Of a DNA stretch of 64,000 nt, positions 1 to 11,058 are shown in pieces. This stretch comes from Mucilaginibacter phenanthrenivorans (GTDB taxonomy: Bacteria > Bacteroidota > Bacteroidia > Sphingobacteriales > Sphingobacteriaceae): the NCBI RefSeq assembly GCF_024721155.1, contig NZ_JAHVAP010000005.1, positions 705,470 to 769,469 of the forward strand, in the 5' to 3' direction. How positions within the stretch are numbered: the first letter of the stretch is position 1; every line of letters begins with the position of its first letter. Under the pieces are notes generated by a model. The model was not told the origin of the DNA and searched no databases. It saw only the letters and a list, made by a program, of their open reading frames with translations. The translations under genes and the position numbers were made by a program.

Positions 1-1743
<1,743 letters not shown>

Positions 1744-1765
1744 TTAATTGGATTTGGCTATAACT

Positions 1766-1773
1766 CAAATTTA
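1766..1773 (-). promoter_or_regulatory. Bacteroidota -7 box for katG
   Basis: On the minus strand the sequence reads TAAATTTG, matching the TAnnTTTG -7 consensus of the Bacteroidota primary sigma factor. It sits 35 bp before the katG ATG. No clear -33 TTTG is seen, so an activator may help. Motif match is direct; function is inferred. Confidence 0.45.
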
Positions 1774-1911
1774 GGGAAATCTTTATTCAGATAGCTAGCC
1801 AATTCTCATAAATAAGCAATCTTTATCGTCGGGATTGAAGATCAAGCCAAAGCCGAAATTATATCGTCGACCCGGGGTTATCGCAAGTATTCTGCTTGTG
1901 AATTCAATTGG

Positions 1912-2137
1912 ATTAAACCTCATAAATATTCGGAAAGCTTGAAAAAAAGCGCGGGAAAGTGCGATTCCCTCCCTTGGGAGGGCGAAGGGAGGGGTTTCTG
2001 CGCTATGCTTTACGCTTGATTATCAATGGTATTCTAGTTCGAGAAACCCCACCCTTCCCCGCCCCGAGGCGGGAATCGCACCAGCCACTGCTCACATAAT
2101 TTGCTCCGAATATCTTTGAACTAAATCAAAACCATTT
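1912..2137. repeat. MITE/REP-like long inverted repeat
   Basis: The katG-rhamnosidase spacer holds two G/C-rich arms, 1961-1999 and 2042-2079, that are imperfect reverse complements (each runs from GCGATTCCC to GGGGTTTCT in the sense of the left arm). Weaker complementarity extends outward around ATATTCGG (about 1928) and CCGAATAT (about 2107). Each arm itself contains a small palindrome (CCTCCCTTGGGAGG on the left, GCCCCGAGGCGGG on the right). There is no ORF inside. It resembles non-autonomous, transposon-derived repeats. Just left of it, at 1884-1898, is a hairpin CAAGTATTCTGCTTG that also occurs in the accessory-region repeats described below. Confidence 0.6.
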
Positions 2138-2222
2138 AGTTCAAGTTTTATAAACATTGTCGAGGCTGTCATTTAAAGCAACTGCAGTAGCCTTGGATTA
2201 TTTGAACTATCTCATGTAAATT

Positions 2223-4577
2223 CTAAATCACAAACGAATTATCACCGGCCTTAAGCAGGTATGTTTTGGTTTTCCATACTAATATTCCGGTTGTTTTCAG
2301 CGGCAGATTGATATTGATCTTCCACTTACTGCCTGTTAGCAAGTAACTTACCGCAACCTTGCCATCCGGGTGAGGAATTTCGCCGCTTGCCTTGGTCATT
2401 GTTCCCAAATGCGGCTCAATTTTTACCTTCTTAAATCCGGGGGCGTAGCTGTCTATTCCTAATACGGTCCTGTAAAATTCAATATTCGGACTGGCGCCCC
2501 AGGCGTGGCATTCAGAGCGTACCGTTTTCAAGCTCGAGTCCTCGGCCCAGGTGGTCATGCCCATGGCGATGTTTTCGCGGTAAATACCCAGCCAGTTCAT
2601 ATAGTCATTTCCCTTACCTGCCTTTATCAAAGCCTGGTTTAAATAATATTGAAAGTAAACGGTGCATTGGGTTAAGCTTTTGTCGCTCAGCAGCAAATTC
2701 GCCATGGCCGGCATATCCACCGTGTTTACCATACCGGTAAGGATCGCCAGCGAATTCACATGCTGCGAATAACCGGTTTTCTCCCTGGTATCGGCATACA
2801 ACTTTTTAACAGGGTCCCAATATTTCCGCTGGATGGTGGCCTTTAATTGCGCAGCCTTTCGATTGTAGATATTTGCATAATCCTGCAGGCCGATTTTAGC
2901 TTCCATTTCTGCCGCCCATTGGTAGGCCCAAAGCAGTTGCAGGTCGTAGATGGCCGCGCTGCCGTCTTTGCCTTTCACATCGCCGCTCATATTTCCTGCC
3001 CAGTCAACAAATGCCCAATAAGGCGTGTTTTTTAATGAGCCATCAGGCTGCTGGTATTTGCTGAAAAAATCAAGGATGGTTCTTTCGCCAACCAGCTTAT
3101 CTTTAATAAAATCGCCGTCGGGCTTGTACATCCAGTAGTCATGCAACATGCAGATATACCATAAAGAAAACGTGGAAATGATCTGCGTGCCCTTGGTTGG
3201 GTAACAGCTCCGGGTAACGCCCTCCGCCAAACGGGAATGATCGATCTCTGTAAGAGCGTTACGCGCCAGCCTGTCATCACTGCTGTTATAATAAGAGATC
3301 AAAGCCTGAATGCGGGTATCGCCAATGTATTGCAACTGCTCGTAATAAGGGCAATCTGTGTAGGTTTCCCATGCGTTAAGCCTTGCCGTACGCCAGCCAA
3401 TATCCAGGATCTGCTTAATCTCCGCATTATCCGTATTAAATACCGCGGCCTGTTTAAATGGATAGCCGGTGAACGTTCCATACAGGTCGTCTATCACCAG
3501 CGGCTCATCTTTTGTTTTTACTATCAGCCTGAGATATCGGAAAGTGCGAAAGTTAAGCGTTGTAAATGATTGTCCACTGCTTCCGTTTGAGAGCAGGCTA
3601 TCTATCCGCCCGATAAAGTCTTTGCCGTCAACATCATTACGGTTGCTTTTCCTGGTACCCCTGCTGCCTTTATCGAAAAGCACTTCTGAATACCCTAAGG
3701 AAATCCCGGCATCCTTGCCACCGCTAAAATTCAGGGTTACATAGGCATTTGTCTCGAAGGTTTGATCGAGCAATATAACGGCCATCGTATTGGCCGGGAT
3801 AGTTACAGATGTCTTGGTTTGCGGAAATGCAGCAGGCACATTAACATTCGTTGCGCTGCGTAATTTAGGAATGCGCTGATAGGTCATTTCCCTTGGCGGC
3901 AAGGTGGAAGGCACCAATGCCCAGTCGATCCCCCAGGCCATGCCTTTAAGGGTGCCGCCCATTATCTTGCCTGCAAATGGCCAGGTGGTATCATCATAAT
4001 TTGTGGCCGTCCAATCTCCTTTAACGGCCAGGTTCATATCAACCATTTCGCCTTTACTGGCCGCAAAGAAAAATCCGGGGACTGGCTGATGCCCCATATC
4101 GCGCATGCATTTCCAGCTTGTATTGGTGTTCAGCACTTCTTCGGCAGGCGAATTGCCCTGGATAATAAACCCGGTGCGTACGCTGATCTGTGCCTCGGGG
4201 CGGTATTGCGCCTCGTTCCAAACAAGGGCAGCTATTGTATTTTTTCCGGTGACCAAGTATGGCGCAAGGTCCACCGTTTCGTAATTCCAGTAATAAGTAT
4301 CCCCGCGGGCCGGGCCAAGTGACACCAGGGAGCCATTAACAAACAGTTTATATCGGTTATCTGCCGAAACATGAATGACAAAACTTGCAGGCTTTGCCGC
4401 CAGGTCAAGATTCTTCCGAAAATAATAAACCCCGTATTCCAGCCCGTTATCATGAGGCGAGGAGATCCAATCGGAATTCCAGGGACGGTCCGCATTCGAG
4501 GCCAGGGATTGGGCATAATTATTTTTTACCGGCAACAAGCCGGCAAGGGCTAATAGGAGCGTAAAAAAGTGTTTCAT
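2223..4577 (-). CDS. Alpha-L-rhamnosidase-like glycoside hydrolase (GH78 type)
   Basis: Secreted or periplasmic enzyme predicted to remove terminal L-rhamnose from plant or bacterial glycans. Residues 1-22 form a signal peptide ending near NYAQS. A jelly-roll-like N-terminal domain (about 25-180) is followed by a second beta domain and a six-hairpin (alpha/alpha)6 catalytic barrel from about 380 to 700. Family-typical stretches are seen: ETYTDCPYYEQLQYIGDTR, which carries candidate acidic residues, and the SECHAWGASP motif near 690, followed by a C-terminal beta domain. The length of 784 aa fits GH78 and related Bac_rhamnosid6H proteins. It is not in a visible PUL: there are no SusC/SusD neighbours. 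Substrate is inferred from family only. Confidence 0.85.
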   Translation of the reverse strand: MKHFFTLLLALAGLLPVKNNYAQSLASNADRPWNSDWISSPHDNGLEYGVYYFRKNLDLAAKPASFVIHVSADNRYKLFVNGSLVSLGPARGDTYYWNYETVDLAPYLVTGKNTIAALVWNEAQYRPEAQISVRTGFIIQGNSPAEEVLNTNTSWKCMRDMGHQPVPGFFFAASKGEMVDMNLAVKGDWTATNYDDTTWPFAGKIMGGTLKGMAWGIDWALVPSTLPPREMTYQRIPKLRSATNVNVPAAFPQTKTSVTIPANTMAVILLDQTFETNAYVTLNFSGGKDAGISLGYSEVLFDKGSRGTRKSNRNDVDGKDFIGRIDSLLSNGSSGQSFTTLNFRTFRYLRLIVKTKDEPLVIDDLYGTFTGYPFKQAAVFNTDNAEIKQILDIGWRTARLNAWETYTDCPYYEQLQYIGDTRIQALISYYNSSDDRLARNALTEIDHSRLAEGVTRSCYPTKGTQIISTFSLWYICMLHDYWMYKPDGDFIKDKLVGERTILDFFSKYQQPDGSLKNTPYWAFVDWAGNMSGDVKGKDGSAAIYDLQLLWAYQWAAEMEAKIGLQDYANIYNRKAAQLKATIQRKYWDPVKKLYADTREKTGYSQHVNSLAILTGMVNTVDMPAMANLLLSDKSLTQCTVYFQYYLNQALIKAGKGNDYMNWLGIYRENIAMGMTTWAEDSSLKTVRSECHAWGASPNIEFYRTVLGIDSYAPGFKKVKIEPHLGTMTKASGEIPHPDGKVAVSYLLTGSKWKININLPLKTTGILVWKTKTYLLKAGDNSFVI

Positions 4578-4719
4578 TATCAGGATTAATTGGCAATAGT
4601 TTCGGAGGTGAAATTTAGCAAGAAAAATCGATTTAGCAAATGATTTATAATCATCTGCTAAAAATGCCCGAAAGAATTTTTCTTACCATTTGTTAAGCGA
4701 TGGTCTGAAAACACCCATC

Positions 4720-4727
4720 TACCTTTG
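4720..4727 (+). promoter_or_regulatory. -7 box TACCTTTG directly before a start codon
   Basis: TACCTTTG ends one base before the ATG at 4729, so a transcript starting about 6 bases after the box would have almost no leader. This argues for ATG 4729 or 4732 over the upstream in-frame codon at 4690. Confidence 0.5.
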
Positions 4728-4728
4728 T

Positions 4729-5757
4729 ATGATGAAAGAGAAAGTGTTACTGACCGGCATTTCCGGTTTCCTGGGTTCGCATACTGCAATCCAGCTTTTG
4801 GAAAAAGGCTACCTGGTAACCGGTACCCTGCGCGATTTAAAACGGGCCTATGAAATCAGGAAGATCATAGCTGCTCACACCAAAAACGCAGATAATTTAA
4901 GCTTTGCACAGGCAGAACTTTCTGACGAAGCGGCCTGGCTGCAATTAACCAAAGGAATGGATTACGTTCAGCATATTGCCTCGCCCTTTCCCCGTACCTT
5001 ACCAAAACATGAAGATGAGCTGATCCTCCCCGCAAAAAATGGCGTATTGAATATCCTAAAAGCGGCGTCGGCTAATAAAGTAAAGCGGGTGGTATTGACA
5101 TCATCATCAGGCGCTGTACTATACGGCAAGAAAAAAGGAAAACAAAGCGGCACCTTCAACGAAGGAACATGGACGGATACCAGCATTTCAAAAGACACAA
5201 CTCCTTATTTGCGCAGCAAAACTATTGCTGAAAAGGCAGCATGGGACTTTATTCAATCAGACAAAAGCGGCATGGAACTGGTAACTGTATTACCGGGCGC
5301 TATCCTCGGCCCTGTGCTGGAGGAGGATTTTGGAACGTCGGCCAACATCGTGCTAAAAATGTTAGACGGTAGTATTCCAGCCTTGCCGAATATCGGTTTT
5401 GATTTGGTTGATGTCCGCTCGGTAGCAGAGTCGCTTATTTTGGCGATGGAAGTTCCTGAAGCGGCAAACGAGCGTTTTATCAGCTCGGCAGGCTACATGA
5501 CCTTTAAGGAGGTTTCGACTATCCTAAAAGAAAAATATCCCGAAAGGAAAATCCCTAAAATGATATTGCCAAACTTCCTGACCAGGCTGTTTGCCTTGTT
5601 CGACAAAACCTTGCAGCCGGTATTGCTCGACCTTGGTCACCAAAGAAAGGTGGATAACAGCAAGGCAAAAAGAATACTGCATTGGCAGCCAATAGACAAT
5701 CGGGAAGCAGTACTTTCCTGCACAGAGAGCCTGATCAGTTTGGGATTAGTAAAATAA
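4729..5757 (+). CDS. NAD(P)-dependent epimerase / dihydroflavonol-4-reductase-like
   Basis: Extended short-chain dehydrogenase/reductase. Near the N-terminus it shows the Rossmann signature TGISGFLGSHTA, then a variant SSSGAVLYG segment and a catalytic-type tyrosine in TPYLRSKTIAEKAAW (YxxxK appears as YLRSK). The C-terminal half matches NAD-dependent epimerases of the dihydroflavonol-reductase group, which reduce small carbonyl compounds such as aldehydes. The start at 4729 is chosen because the nucleotide-binding motif begins at once and a -7 box abuts it; a start at 4690 would add 13 uncharacteristic residues. The following Crp/Fnr gene begins only 15 bp after the stop, so the two are probably co-transcribed. 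The substrate is unknown. Confidence 0.85.
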   Translation: MMKEKVLLTGISGFLGSHTAIQLLEKGYLVTGTLRDLKRAYEIRKIIAAHTKNADNLSFAQAELSDEAAWLQLTKGMDYVQHIASPFPRTLPKHEDELILPAKNGVLNILKAASANKVKRVVLTSSSGAVLYGKKKGKQSGTFNEGTWTDTSISKDTTPYLRSKTIAEKAAWDFIQSDKSGMELVTVLPGAILGPVLEEDFGTSANIVLKMLDGSIPALPNIGFDLVDVRSVAESLILAMEVPEAANERFISSAGYMTFKEVSTILKEKYPERKIPKMILPNFLTRLFALFDKTLQPVLLDLGHQRKVDNSKAKRILHWQPIDNREAVLSCTESLISLGLVK

Positions 5758-5772
5758 TCGATAGCTTGCAGT

Positions 5773-6345
5773 ATGGATAACCTGGCCAAGGCTTTAACGT
5801 TTGGCGGCATTTTAAATGCTGATGAAATTGAACGCATAACCGTTGCGTTCGAAGTTAAAGTATTAAAAGCGGGTGAACATTTTTATAAGCCCGGCGATAT
5901 TGCCGATAAGCTTGGCTTTGTTGACAGCGGCGTAGTCCGGGTATATATCCCCGGGAATGAGCTTGAAGAAGCCACGAAGTACTTTATGCGGAAAAATCAA
6001 TTTTTAATGGAGTTTGAAAGCTTCTACGATAACAACCCCGCGCCATCAGGAATACAGGCAGTTACCGAAGCCCGTTTGTTAACTATTAATCGCAATGGCT
6101 GGAACCGATTAACTGAAGAAGTGCCAAAATTATTCCTGCTAACCAAAATGCTTACGGAGGCTGCCCTTATCAATAAGATCAGGGACAATGAGTTTTTAAG
6201 TTTCGGAACTGCCCGGCAGAAGTACGATGAATTTGTAAAAAGGTACCCGGACCTGGCGCTAAGTGTTCCGCTGCAATACATTGCCTCCTACCTTCAAATT
6301 ACGCCGCAATCGCTCAGCCGGATCCGTAAGCAGACCGGCCGTTAG
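5773..6345 (+). CDS. Crp/Fnr-family transcriptional regulator
   Basis: 190 aa protein with an N-terminal cyclic-nucleotide-binding-type beta barrel (about 10-115) and a C-terminal winged helix ending in LQYIASYLQITPQSLSRIRKQ. The recognition helix carries Q-x-x-S-R, not the E-x-x-S-R of FNR. The phosphate-binding cassette of true CRP (RxSxxE) is not evident, as is usual for this Bacteroidota subgroup, so the ligand is unknown. It sits 15 bp after the epimerase gene and 86 bp before the flavin monooxygenase, and may control one or both; this is inference from position. Confidence 0.85.
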   Translation: MDNLAKALTFGGILNADEIERITVAFEVKVLKAGEHFYKPGDIADKLGFVDSGVVRVYIPGNELEEATKYFMRKNQFLMEFESFYDNNPAPSGIQAVTEARLLTINRNGWNRLTEEVPKLFLLTKMLTEAALINKIRDNEFLSFGTARQKYDEFVKRYPDLALSVPLQYIASYLQITPQSLSRIRKQTGR

Positions 6346-6431
6346 CTTTAGGGTGCACAAATGCGATAAAATATCTTCAAATTATTTTCTTTCTCAATCG
6401 TCTTACCGGTAACATGATAATATAATAGCGT

Positions 6432-7598
6432 ATGAGCTTAATTGAAAATAAAAAAATAGCAATCGTTGGTGGTGGGCCCGGTGGATTAACCCTTGCAAGA
6501 CTTTTGCAGATGAACGGCGCCGACGTAAAGGTTTATGAACGGGATTTGCATAAAGACGCCAGGGCACAAGGCGCAACGCTTGATTTGCACGATGAATCAG
6601 GTTTAAAGGCGCTCCGCGAAGCCGGGTTGATAGCTGCGTTTTTGGCAAATTACAGGCCGGGTGCCGAACTCGTGCGCATTATCGATAAGTATGCTACTAT
6701 AATAGCTGAAGATCAGCCAACACCGGAAGAAGAAATTGGTCGACCGGAAATTGACAGGGGACCCTTACAAAAGATTCTGCTGGAATCATTACAACCCGGT
6801 ACTGTTACCTGGGATTGCAATTTTGATACCCTGTCGCAGCAGGACCGTGGCTGGAAACTCAGGTTTAAAAACGGCACTACGGCATTTGCCGATCTTGTTA
6901 TCGCTGCGGATGGGGCCAACTCAAAGCTCCGGCCATATGTAACACCTATAAAACCTTTTTATTCCGGTATTATGGTGGTTGAAGCTTCGGTATACAACTC
7001 AGAAACGGCAAGCCCGCGGATGCACAAGTTACTGAGAGGTGGAAAGATCTTTGCCTTTGGCGATAGCAAAACCCTGATTGTAAGTTCTAAAGGCGACGGT
7101 AGCCTGGTTTTTTATACCAGTTTTAAAGCCGGTGAGGGCTGGCCCAAAAAAAGCGGGATAGATTTTAGCAATAAAGCCCTGGTGTTGGATTGGTTTAAAA
7201 CCGAATATGATGGCTGGGATGCAATATGGCAGGAGTTATTTGAAAATGCTGCCGTCCCTTTCGTAACGCGTCCTATATATTGCATGCCTTTGGATCAAAC
7301 ATGGGAACCTCTACCCAATTTAACCCTGCTTGGCGATGCCGCTCACTTGATGCCTCCTTTTGCCGGTGAGGGAGTTAATATGGCTATGCTGGATGCGCTG
7401 GAATTGTCTGAATGCCTTACAGGTGCAGGTTTTGACGATTTGCAATCGGCAATTGCGGCTTATGAAACAGCAATGCGGGCAAGGGCCACCGAGGCAGCAC
7501 AGGAGTCGCTCGATTCAGGAGAATTGCTACACTCGCCCGGCGCAATTTCGTTTATGATGAACATGGGAGGCCAAGGCAGTATGCCCGCTGAGTTATAA
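6432..7598 (+). CDS. FAD-dependent monooxygenase, TetX-like
   Basis: Class A flavoprotein hydroxylase, 388 aa, using NAD(P)H and oxygen on a small organic substrate. FAD motifs are clear: GGGPGGLTLARLL near residue 13, a DG motif in VIAADGANS, and GDAAHLMPPFAGEGVN near 300. The overall pattern (RAQGATLDLH near 45, the PPFAGEGVN loop, about 380 aa) is closest to the Tet(X) group, which inactivates tetracyclines by hydroxylation. From memory of Tet(X), positions equivalent to Q192, R213 and H234 appear to be Glu, Lys and Val here, so tetracycline need not be the substrate. Neighbours are a Crp/Fnr regulator upstream and a convergent CPBP gene downstream. Confidence 0.88.
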   Translation: MSLIENKKIAIVGGGPGGLTLARLLQMNGADVKVYERDLHKDARAQGATLDLHDESGLKALREAGLIAAFLANYRPGAELVRIIDKYATIIAEDQPTPEEEIGRPEIDRGPLQKILLESLQPGTVTWDCNFDTLSQQDRGWKLRFKNGTTAFADLVIAADGANSKLRPYVTPIKPFYSGIMVVEASVYNSETASPRMHKLLRGGKIFAFGDSKTLIVSSKGDGSLVFYTSFKAGEGWPKKSGIDFSNKALVLDWFKTEYDGWDAIWQELFENAAVPFVTRPIYCMPLDQTWEPLPNLTLLGDAAHLMPPFAGEGVNMAMLDALELSECLTGAGFDDLQSAIAAYETAMRARATEAAQESLDSGELLHSPGAISFMMNMGGQGSMPAEL

Positions 7599-7632
7599 GT
7601 ACGTGATATGGCGATTTTTCAATTACAAAGTC

Positions 7633-8493
7633 TCAGTTCTTCAACTTATATCTTTTATTGAAGAACAGGATCAGCAGGAACAATATACCTGAAATAAACA
7701 GGGTGCTTAATACTGCGATCCATAGCCCAACGTCATAGGTTCCTGTCCAATTTTTATCGGGTACTGGCTTAAGCAGCGCCCTGTTCGCTCCATCCAAACC
7801 TGTAATTGTATGTAATAAGATATTTGATATCACATGTACGCTTATTGCGGCCCACATGGAGCGAAAAAGCACGAACGACAGGCAAAATACAAGAGAATAA
7901 CAAGCTGTTGTCGTAACCATTTTTAAACCATAAAGATTAATTCCAATGCCTTGCAGGTGAAATAAGCCAAACGGTAATGCCATTATCAAAGCTGCCTTAC
8001 GCCAATCAGCCAGCTGGCAGCATATGATGAAGAGAAAACCTCTGAACATTAATTCCTCTAACGTATTGCCTGACAAGTAAGAAACGCTCTCCTGCAAAAC
8101 CCGACCAGCCCCAATTTGACCGGGCACAAAATGATAAGGGGCATATATAAATAACAAGCCGGCAATACAAAACATCACTACCGTGCCGATGAGTGCTCCG
8201 CCAAGTATCCCTGGAATTGTTTCTTTAGTGGTAGATAATCCCAACGCCTTTCCAGGCAGGCCATTTTGTTTTAGTAAACGGGAACTAACATAAATCAAAG
8301 CCAGGTCGGCTGTCAGCGTTACTGTTATGCGAACTAAATATGGGATAAGATTTTGAGAGGAAAATGTTACCTGCCCTAAAATATTTATCCCCCAGGCAAC
8401 TGCCGCTAATGGGATAAATATTAATACCGAGCTTAGTTTAAATCTAAATTCGGGTTGCCTTGTAAAATAGGTTGATGCCAGCGGCTGAAGCAT
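7633..8493 (-). CDS. CPBP family intramembrane metalloprotease
   Basis: Polytopic membrane protein of 286 aa with about seven or eight hydrophobic segments. The CPBP (Abi) motifs are seen: motif 1 EELMFRG with E146, E147 and R151, motif 2 FGLFHL with its histidine, and a later HVISN with His and Asn. These line the presumed zinc-dependent active site shared with Rce1 prenyl-protein proteases. Bacterial members process membrane peptides or act in bacteriocin self-immunity; no peptide gene is visible nearby. It converges on the TetX-like gene with 34 bp between the stops. Confidence 0.88.
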   Translation of the reverse strand: MLQPLASTYFTRQPEFRFKLSSVLIFIPLAAVAWGINILGQVTFSSQNLIPYLVRITVTLTADLALIYVSSRLLKQNGLPGKALGLSTTKETIPGILGGALIGTVVMFCIAGLLFIYAPYHFVPGQIGAGRVLQESVSYLSGNTLEELMFRGFLFIICCQLADWRKAALIMALPFGLFHLQGIGINLYGLKMVTTTACYSLVFCLSFVLFRSMWAAISVHVISNILLHTITGLDGANRALLKPVPDKNWTGTYDVGLWIAVLSTLFISGILFLLILFFNKRYKLKN

Positions 8494-8610
8494 TTTACAA
8501 TTTAAAAATTGAGTTGCTATTTAGAGTGTAATATTGAGGCTATGTTACACACTTAAGCTCCGGCCATTTTAAGCTTTCCTCCTGGCAGAGACTTCACTTT
8601 TCCAATTTTA

Positions 8611-9324
8611 TCAGCGTAACTTTCCTACACCATGAAGAAATTTTGGTGCTTTATTCATTACCTGGTTATAAGCTTTGGTATTTATACACATATAAACATA
8701 AGCATCCCAACCTAAATCGAGAAAGATCAGCCGTTGATCAATTGTTTGCAGATCCTTATCAAGTGATTTCAGCAGGCCAATTATAAATTGCTCATCCCGC
8801 AGTTTTTTATTACTTAAGTTATTACGAAAAGCTGCTGCATTTTTCCATACCGGCTTTTTCAATAGTGTTTCTAGAAAGGCTTCTATTTCATATTCGTTTT
8901 CTTCTCCCTTCCAGTCTGTCATATAAACAAGGTTTTTGGAAGACGCAAAAAGGTATAAGATCTCTATCGGTTTCAGATCTTTAAAATCAAACTGGTTATT
9001 GCTTTTTATCAATTCATCATTTTGTATCCGAAAAGCCTTTAGATTACGGGCATACAGATTTTTAAATGCTATGAATTCAGCATAACTATCACCCAAAAGA
9101 TGTTCGGTCTCGTTTAAAAAATCCTGTTGTTCTGTCGATTTTCGCTTTTTAATAACCAGGTCGTATACAAGGGCGGTGACCATCATGGTAATAAATATGA
9201 TAGTGACCCATGTCGTACTTAATGACTTTATTAAGATCCCGAATAAGTAAACAATTCCAATTAATATAGCTATCGACAATACTATTATAGCCAGAATTAA
9301 TTTTGCTGTGATTTTGATCTTCAT
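8611..9324 (-). CDS. Hypothetical membrane-anchored protein
   Basis: 237 aa protein I do not recognise. Two hydrophobic helices fill residues 8-55 (a hairpin of two membrane spans), followed by a lysine-rich turn and a soluble helical domain with many charged residues and a W-D-A-Y pattern near residue 208. The gene has its own -7 box 27 bp upstream. No enzymatic motif is seen. It lies in the same direction as the CPBP gene but 117 bp away, so co-transcription is uncertain. Confidence 0.6.
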   Translation of the reverse strand: MKIKITAKLILAIIVLSIAILIGIVYLFGILIKSLSTTWVTIIFITMMVTALVYDLVIKKRKSTEQQDFLNETEHLLGDSYAEFIAFKNLYARNLKAFRIQNDELIKSNNQFDFKDLKPIEILYLFASSKNLVYMTDWKGEENEYEIEAFLETLLKKPVWKNAAAFRNNLSNKKLRDEQFIIGLLKSLDKDLQTIDQRLIFLDLGWDAYVYMCINTKAYNQVMNKAPKFLHGVGKLR

Positions 9325-9350
9325 TTGATTTGCCGCCCATCCGGATGCCG

Positions 9351-9358
9351 CAAAACTA
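9351..9358 (-). promoter_or_regulatory. -7 box TAGTTTTG
   Basis: Minus-strand TAGTTTTG matches TAnnTTTG and lies 27 bp before the ATG of the gene ending at 8611. Confidence 0.4.
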
Positions 9359-9469
9359 ATTTACAAAAGTTTGTTTAGCGAAAAACTCCATTCAATAAAT
9401 AGTTAAAGGTTTTTTACAATAGCCGACATTAGTCAACCTGATCTGACCTTCAGTTTTTTGCCCGATCCC

Positions 9470-11017
9470 TCAATTACAAACAAACCAGCTATCGGCAGCC
9501 TTTCGAAGTTCGCTGCAATCCAGATTGTTGTCAGAGGCCCAGGCGATAATCCCATCAGGGCGGATCAGTACGGCGCTCAAACCTAATTGCTCCTTCGCAC
9601 TGCCCGAAACATACTTGATTTGATCGCCATATTCTCCCGCCAAAGTTTTAAGAGAAGCGTTCCTGCCAAAATCAAGCAGAACTCCCCGACCATCGCGCAT
9701 CAGTTCGCCAATCTTCGTACCATCCTCCAATTCAAAATTGGGAACGCTGCGGCCTGCTAAAGGTTGGTTGCTGCCAAGATCATATTTTGAGTTAACACCC
9801 CATACCCGCCCTGCAAAATAAGTAGCACCATCGCGTGTGTCCATAAGGTCGCGGATGATTGAATTCAGCGCGCGGGCATCGGAGTTCGGCTTCATGATCG
9901 CAACCTGGGCGCGCGACCAATCCAACACTTGTTCACCAATTGGGTATCGTTCGTCATAGTAACTATCAAGCAAGCATTCCGGCGCTTTATTTTGGATGGT
10001 TGCCGCAAGCTTCCAGCCAAGATTCATGGCATCGCCCAGCCCGAGGTTAAGCCCCTGTCCGCCCAGCGGCGCATGAATGTGTGCAGCATCGCCGGCTAAA
10101 AGCACCCGTCCGTTGCGGTAGGTTGTGGCCTGTCGTGCCCTGTCAGTCCAGGTAGTTGCAATATGCAGGGCGCTGATGGCAACATCGGTGTTCGAGACGC
10201 GGCGCAGCACCTCCTGCACATGTTCGAGCGTAATTGGCCTGTCTGAACCATGAAATGCCCCGCCATCGAAATCCTGGATCACCACATAGCCTGGCTGCGA
10301 TTGCAGGTACATACCCGCTGCTGTTACGTTTCGGCCAGGGCTTAGCTTCTCCGGGTCGACAATGTCAACCCGGGTAGTATAGCCGGTAAATTCAGGCTCG
10401 GTACCGGCAAATTCAAAACCGCCTGCCTTGCGAACAACACTCCGGCTGCCATCGCAGCCCACGAGGTATTTGCCTTTAAAAGATTGCTCGCCCGACTGAA
10501 CTGTTACCCCGTCCGCAGTTTGATGGAAGCCGGCAATGGCAAGCCCACGCCTGATTACTACCCCCAGGGCTTCAGCGCGGCGGGCTAGCACCGTTTCAAG
10601 CTCCTCCATTTCAGAAATCAAACTGGTTTCGGTAGAGCCTGGCAGGCGATAGGTCCATTGCGAGGTATCAATATTACCTTCAAGAAATGGAATGCCGGCA
10701 AAGTGGCCCACCTGCCGGCGAGGCCCCTGTACAACATTTTGGTGTGGATTTTTAAGGCGCTTATGTATCTCCAGTTGCTCCAGCAACCCGCGGCGATAAA
10801 GCGTTTCGATAGTTGGAGCCGAAAGTCCGCGGATCCCGAAAGGAAGCTGCTTCAATGGTGAATGCGGGTCCTCGGCCTTTTCCAGCACAAGTACTGAACA
10901 TTTTGCCAGTGCAAGCTCACAGGCGAGGAACAGGCCTACAGGCCCTGCGCCGGCAATAATTACATCGTAAATAGTATGATCTTGTTCGGATTTATTGTTT
11001 TTAAGTGTTGCTTTCAT
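9470..11017 (-). CDS. FAD-dependent aromatic monooxygenase (Rox/PgaE type)
   Basis: Class A flavin hydroxylase of 515 aa when started at the ATG at 11017 (MKATLKNNK); a further upstream ATG at 11038 would add seven residues. FAD-binding motifs: IIAGAGPVGLFLACEL near residue 20, the VGCDGSRSVVRKAGG motif in the middle, and AGDAAHIHAPLGGQGLNLGLGD near 300. The C-terminal 120 residues form the thioredoxin-like domain usual in phenol hydroxylases and polyketide or rifamycin monooxygenases. It follows the AraC gene by about 40 bp in the same direction, suggesting an inducible detoxification or antibiotic-modifying operon. Substrate cannot be told from sequence. Confidence 0.88.
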   Translation of the reverse strand: MKATLKNNKSEQDHTIYDVIIAGAGPVGLFLACELALAKCSVLVLEKAEDPHSPLKQLPFGIRGLSAPTIETLYRRGLLEQLEIHKRLKNPHQNVVQGPRRQVGHFAGIPFLEGNIDTSQWTYRLPGSTETSLISEMEELETVLARRAEALGVVIRRGLAIAGFHQTADGVTVQSGEQSFKGKYLVGCDGSRSVVRKAGGFEFAGTEPEFTGYTTRVDIVDPEKLSPGRNVTAAGMYLQSQPGYVVIQDFDGGAFHGSDRPITLEHVQEVLRRVSNTDVAISALHIATTWTDRARQATTYRNGRVLLAGDAAHIHAPLGGQGLNLGLGDAMNLGWKLAATIQNKAPECLLDSYYDERYPIGEQVLDWSRAQVAIMKPNSDARALNSIIRDLMDTRDGATYFAGRVWGVNSKYDLGSNQPLAGRSVPNFELEDGTKIGELMRDGRGVLLDFGRNASLKTLAGEYGDQIKYVSGSAKEQLGLSAVLIRPDGIIAWASDNNLDCSELRKAADSWFVCN

Positions 11018-11058
11018 ATAGAATGATTGAAAGCACAAAATTCCGGAATACTGCTGCG

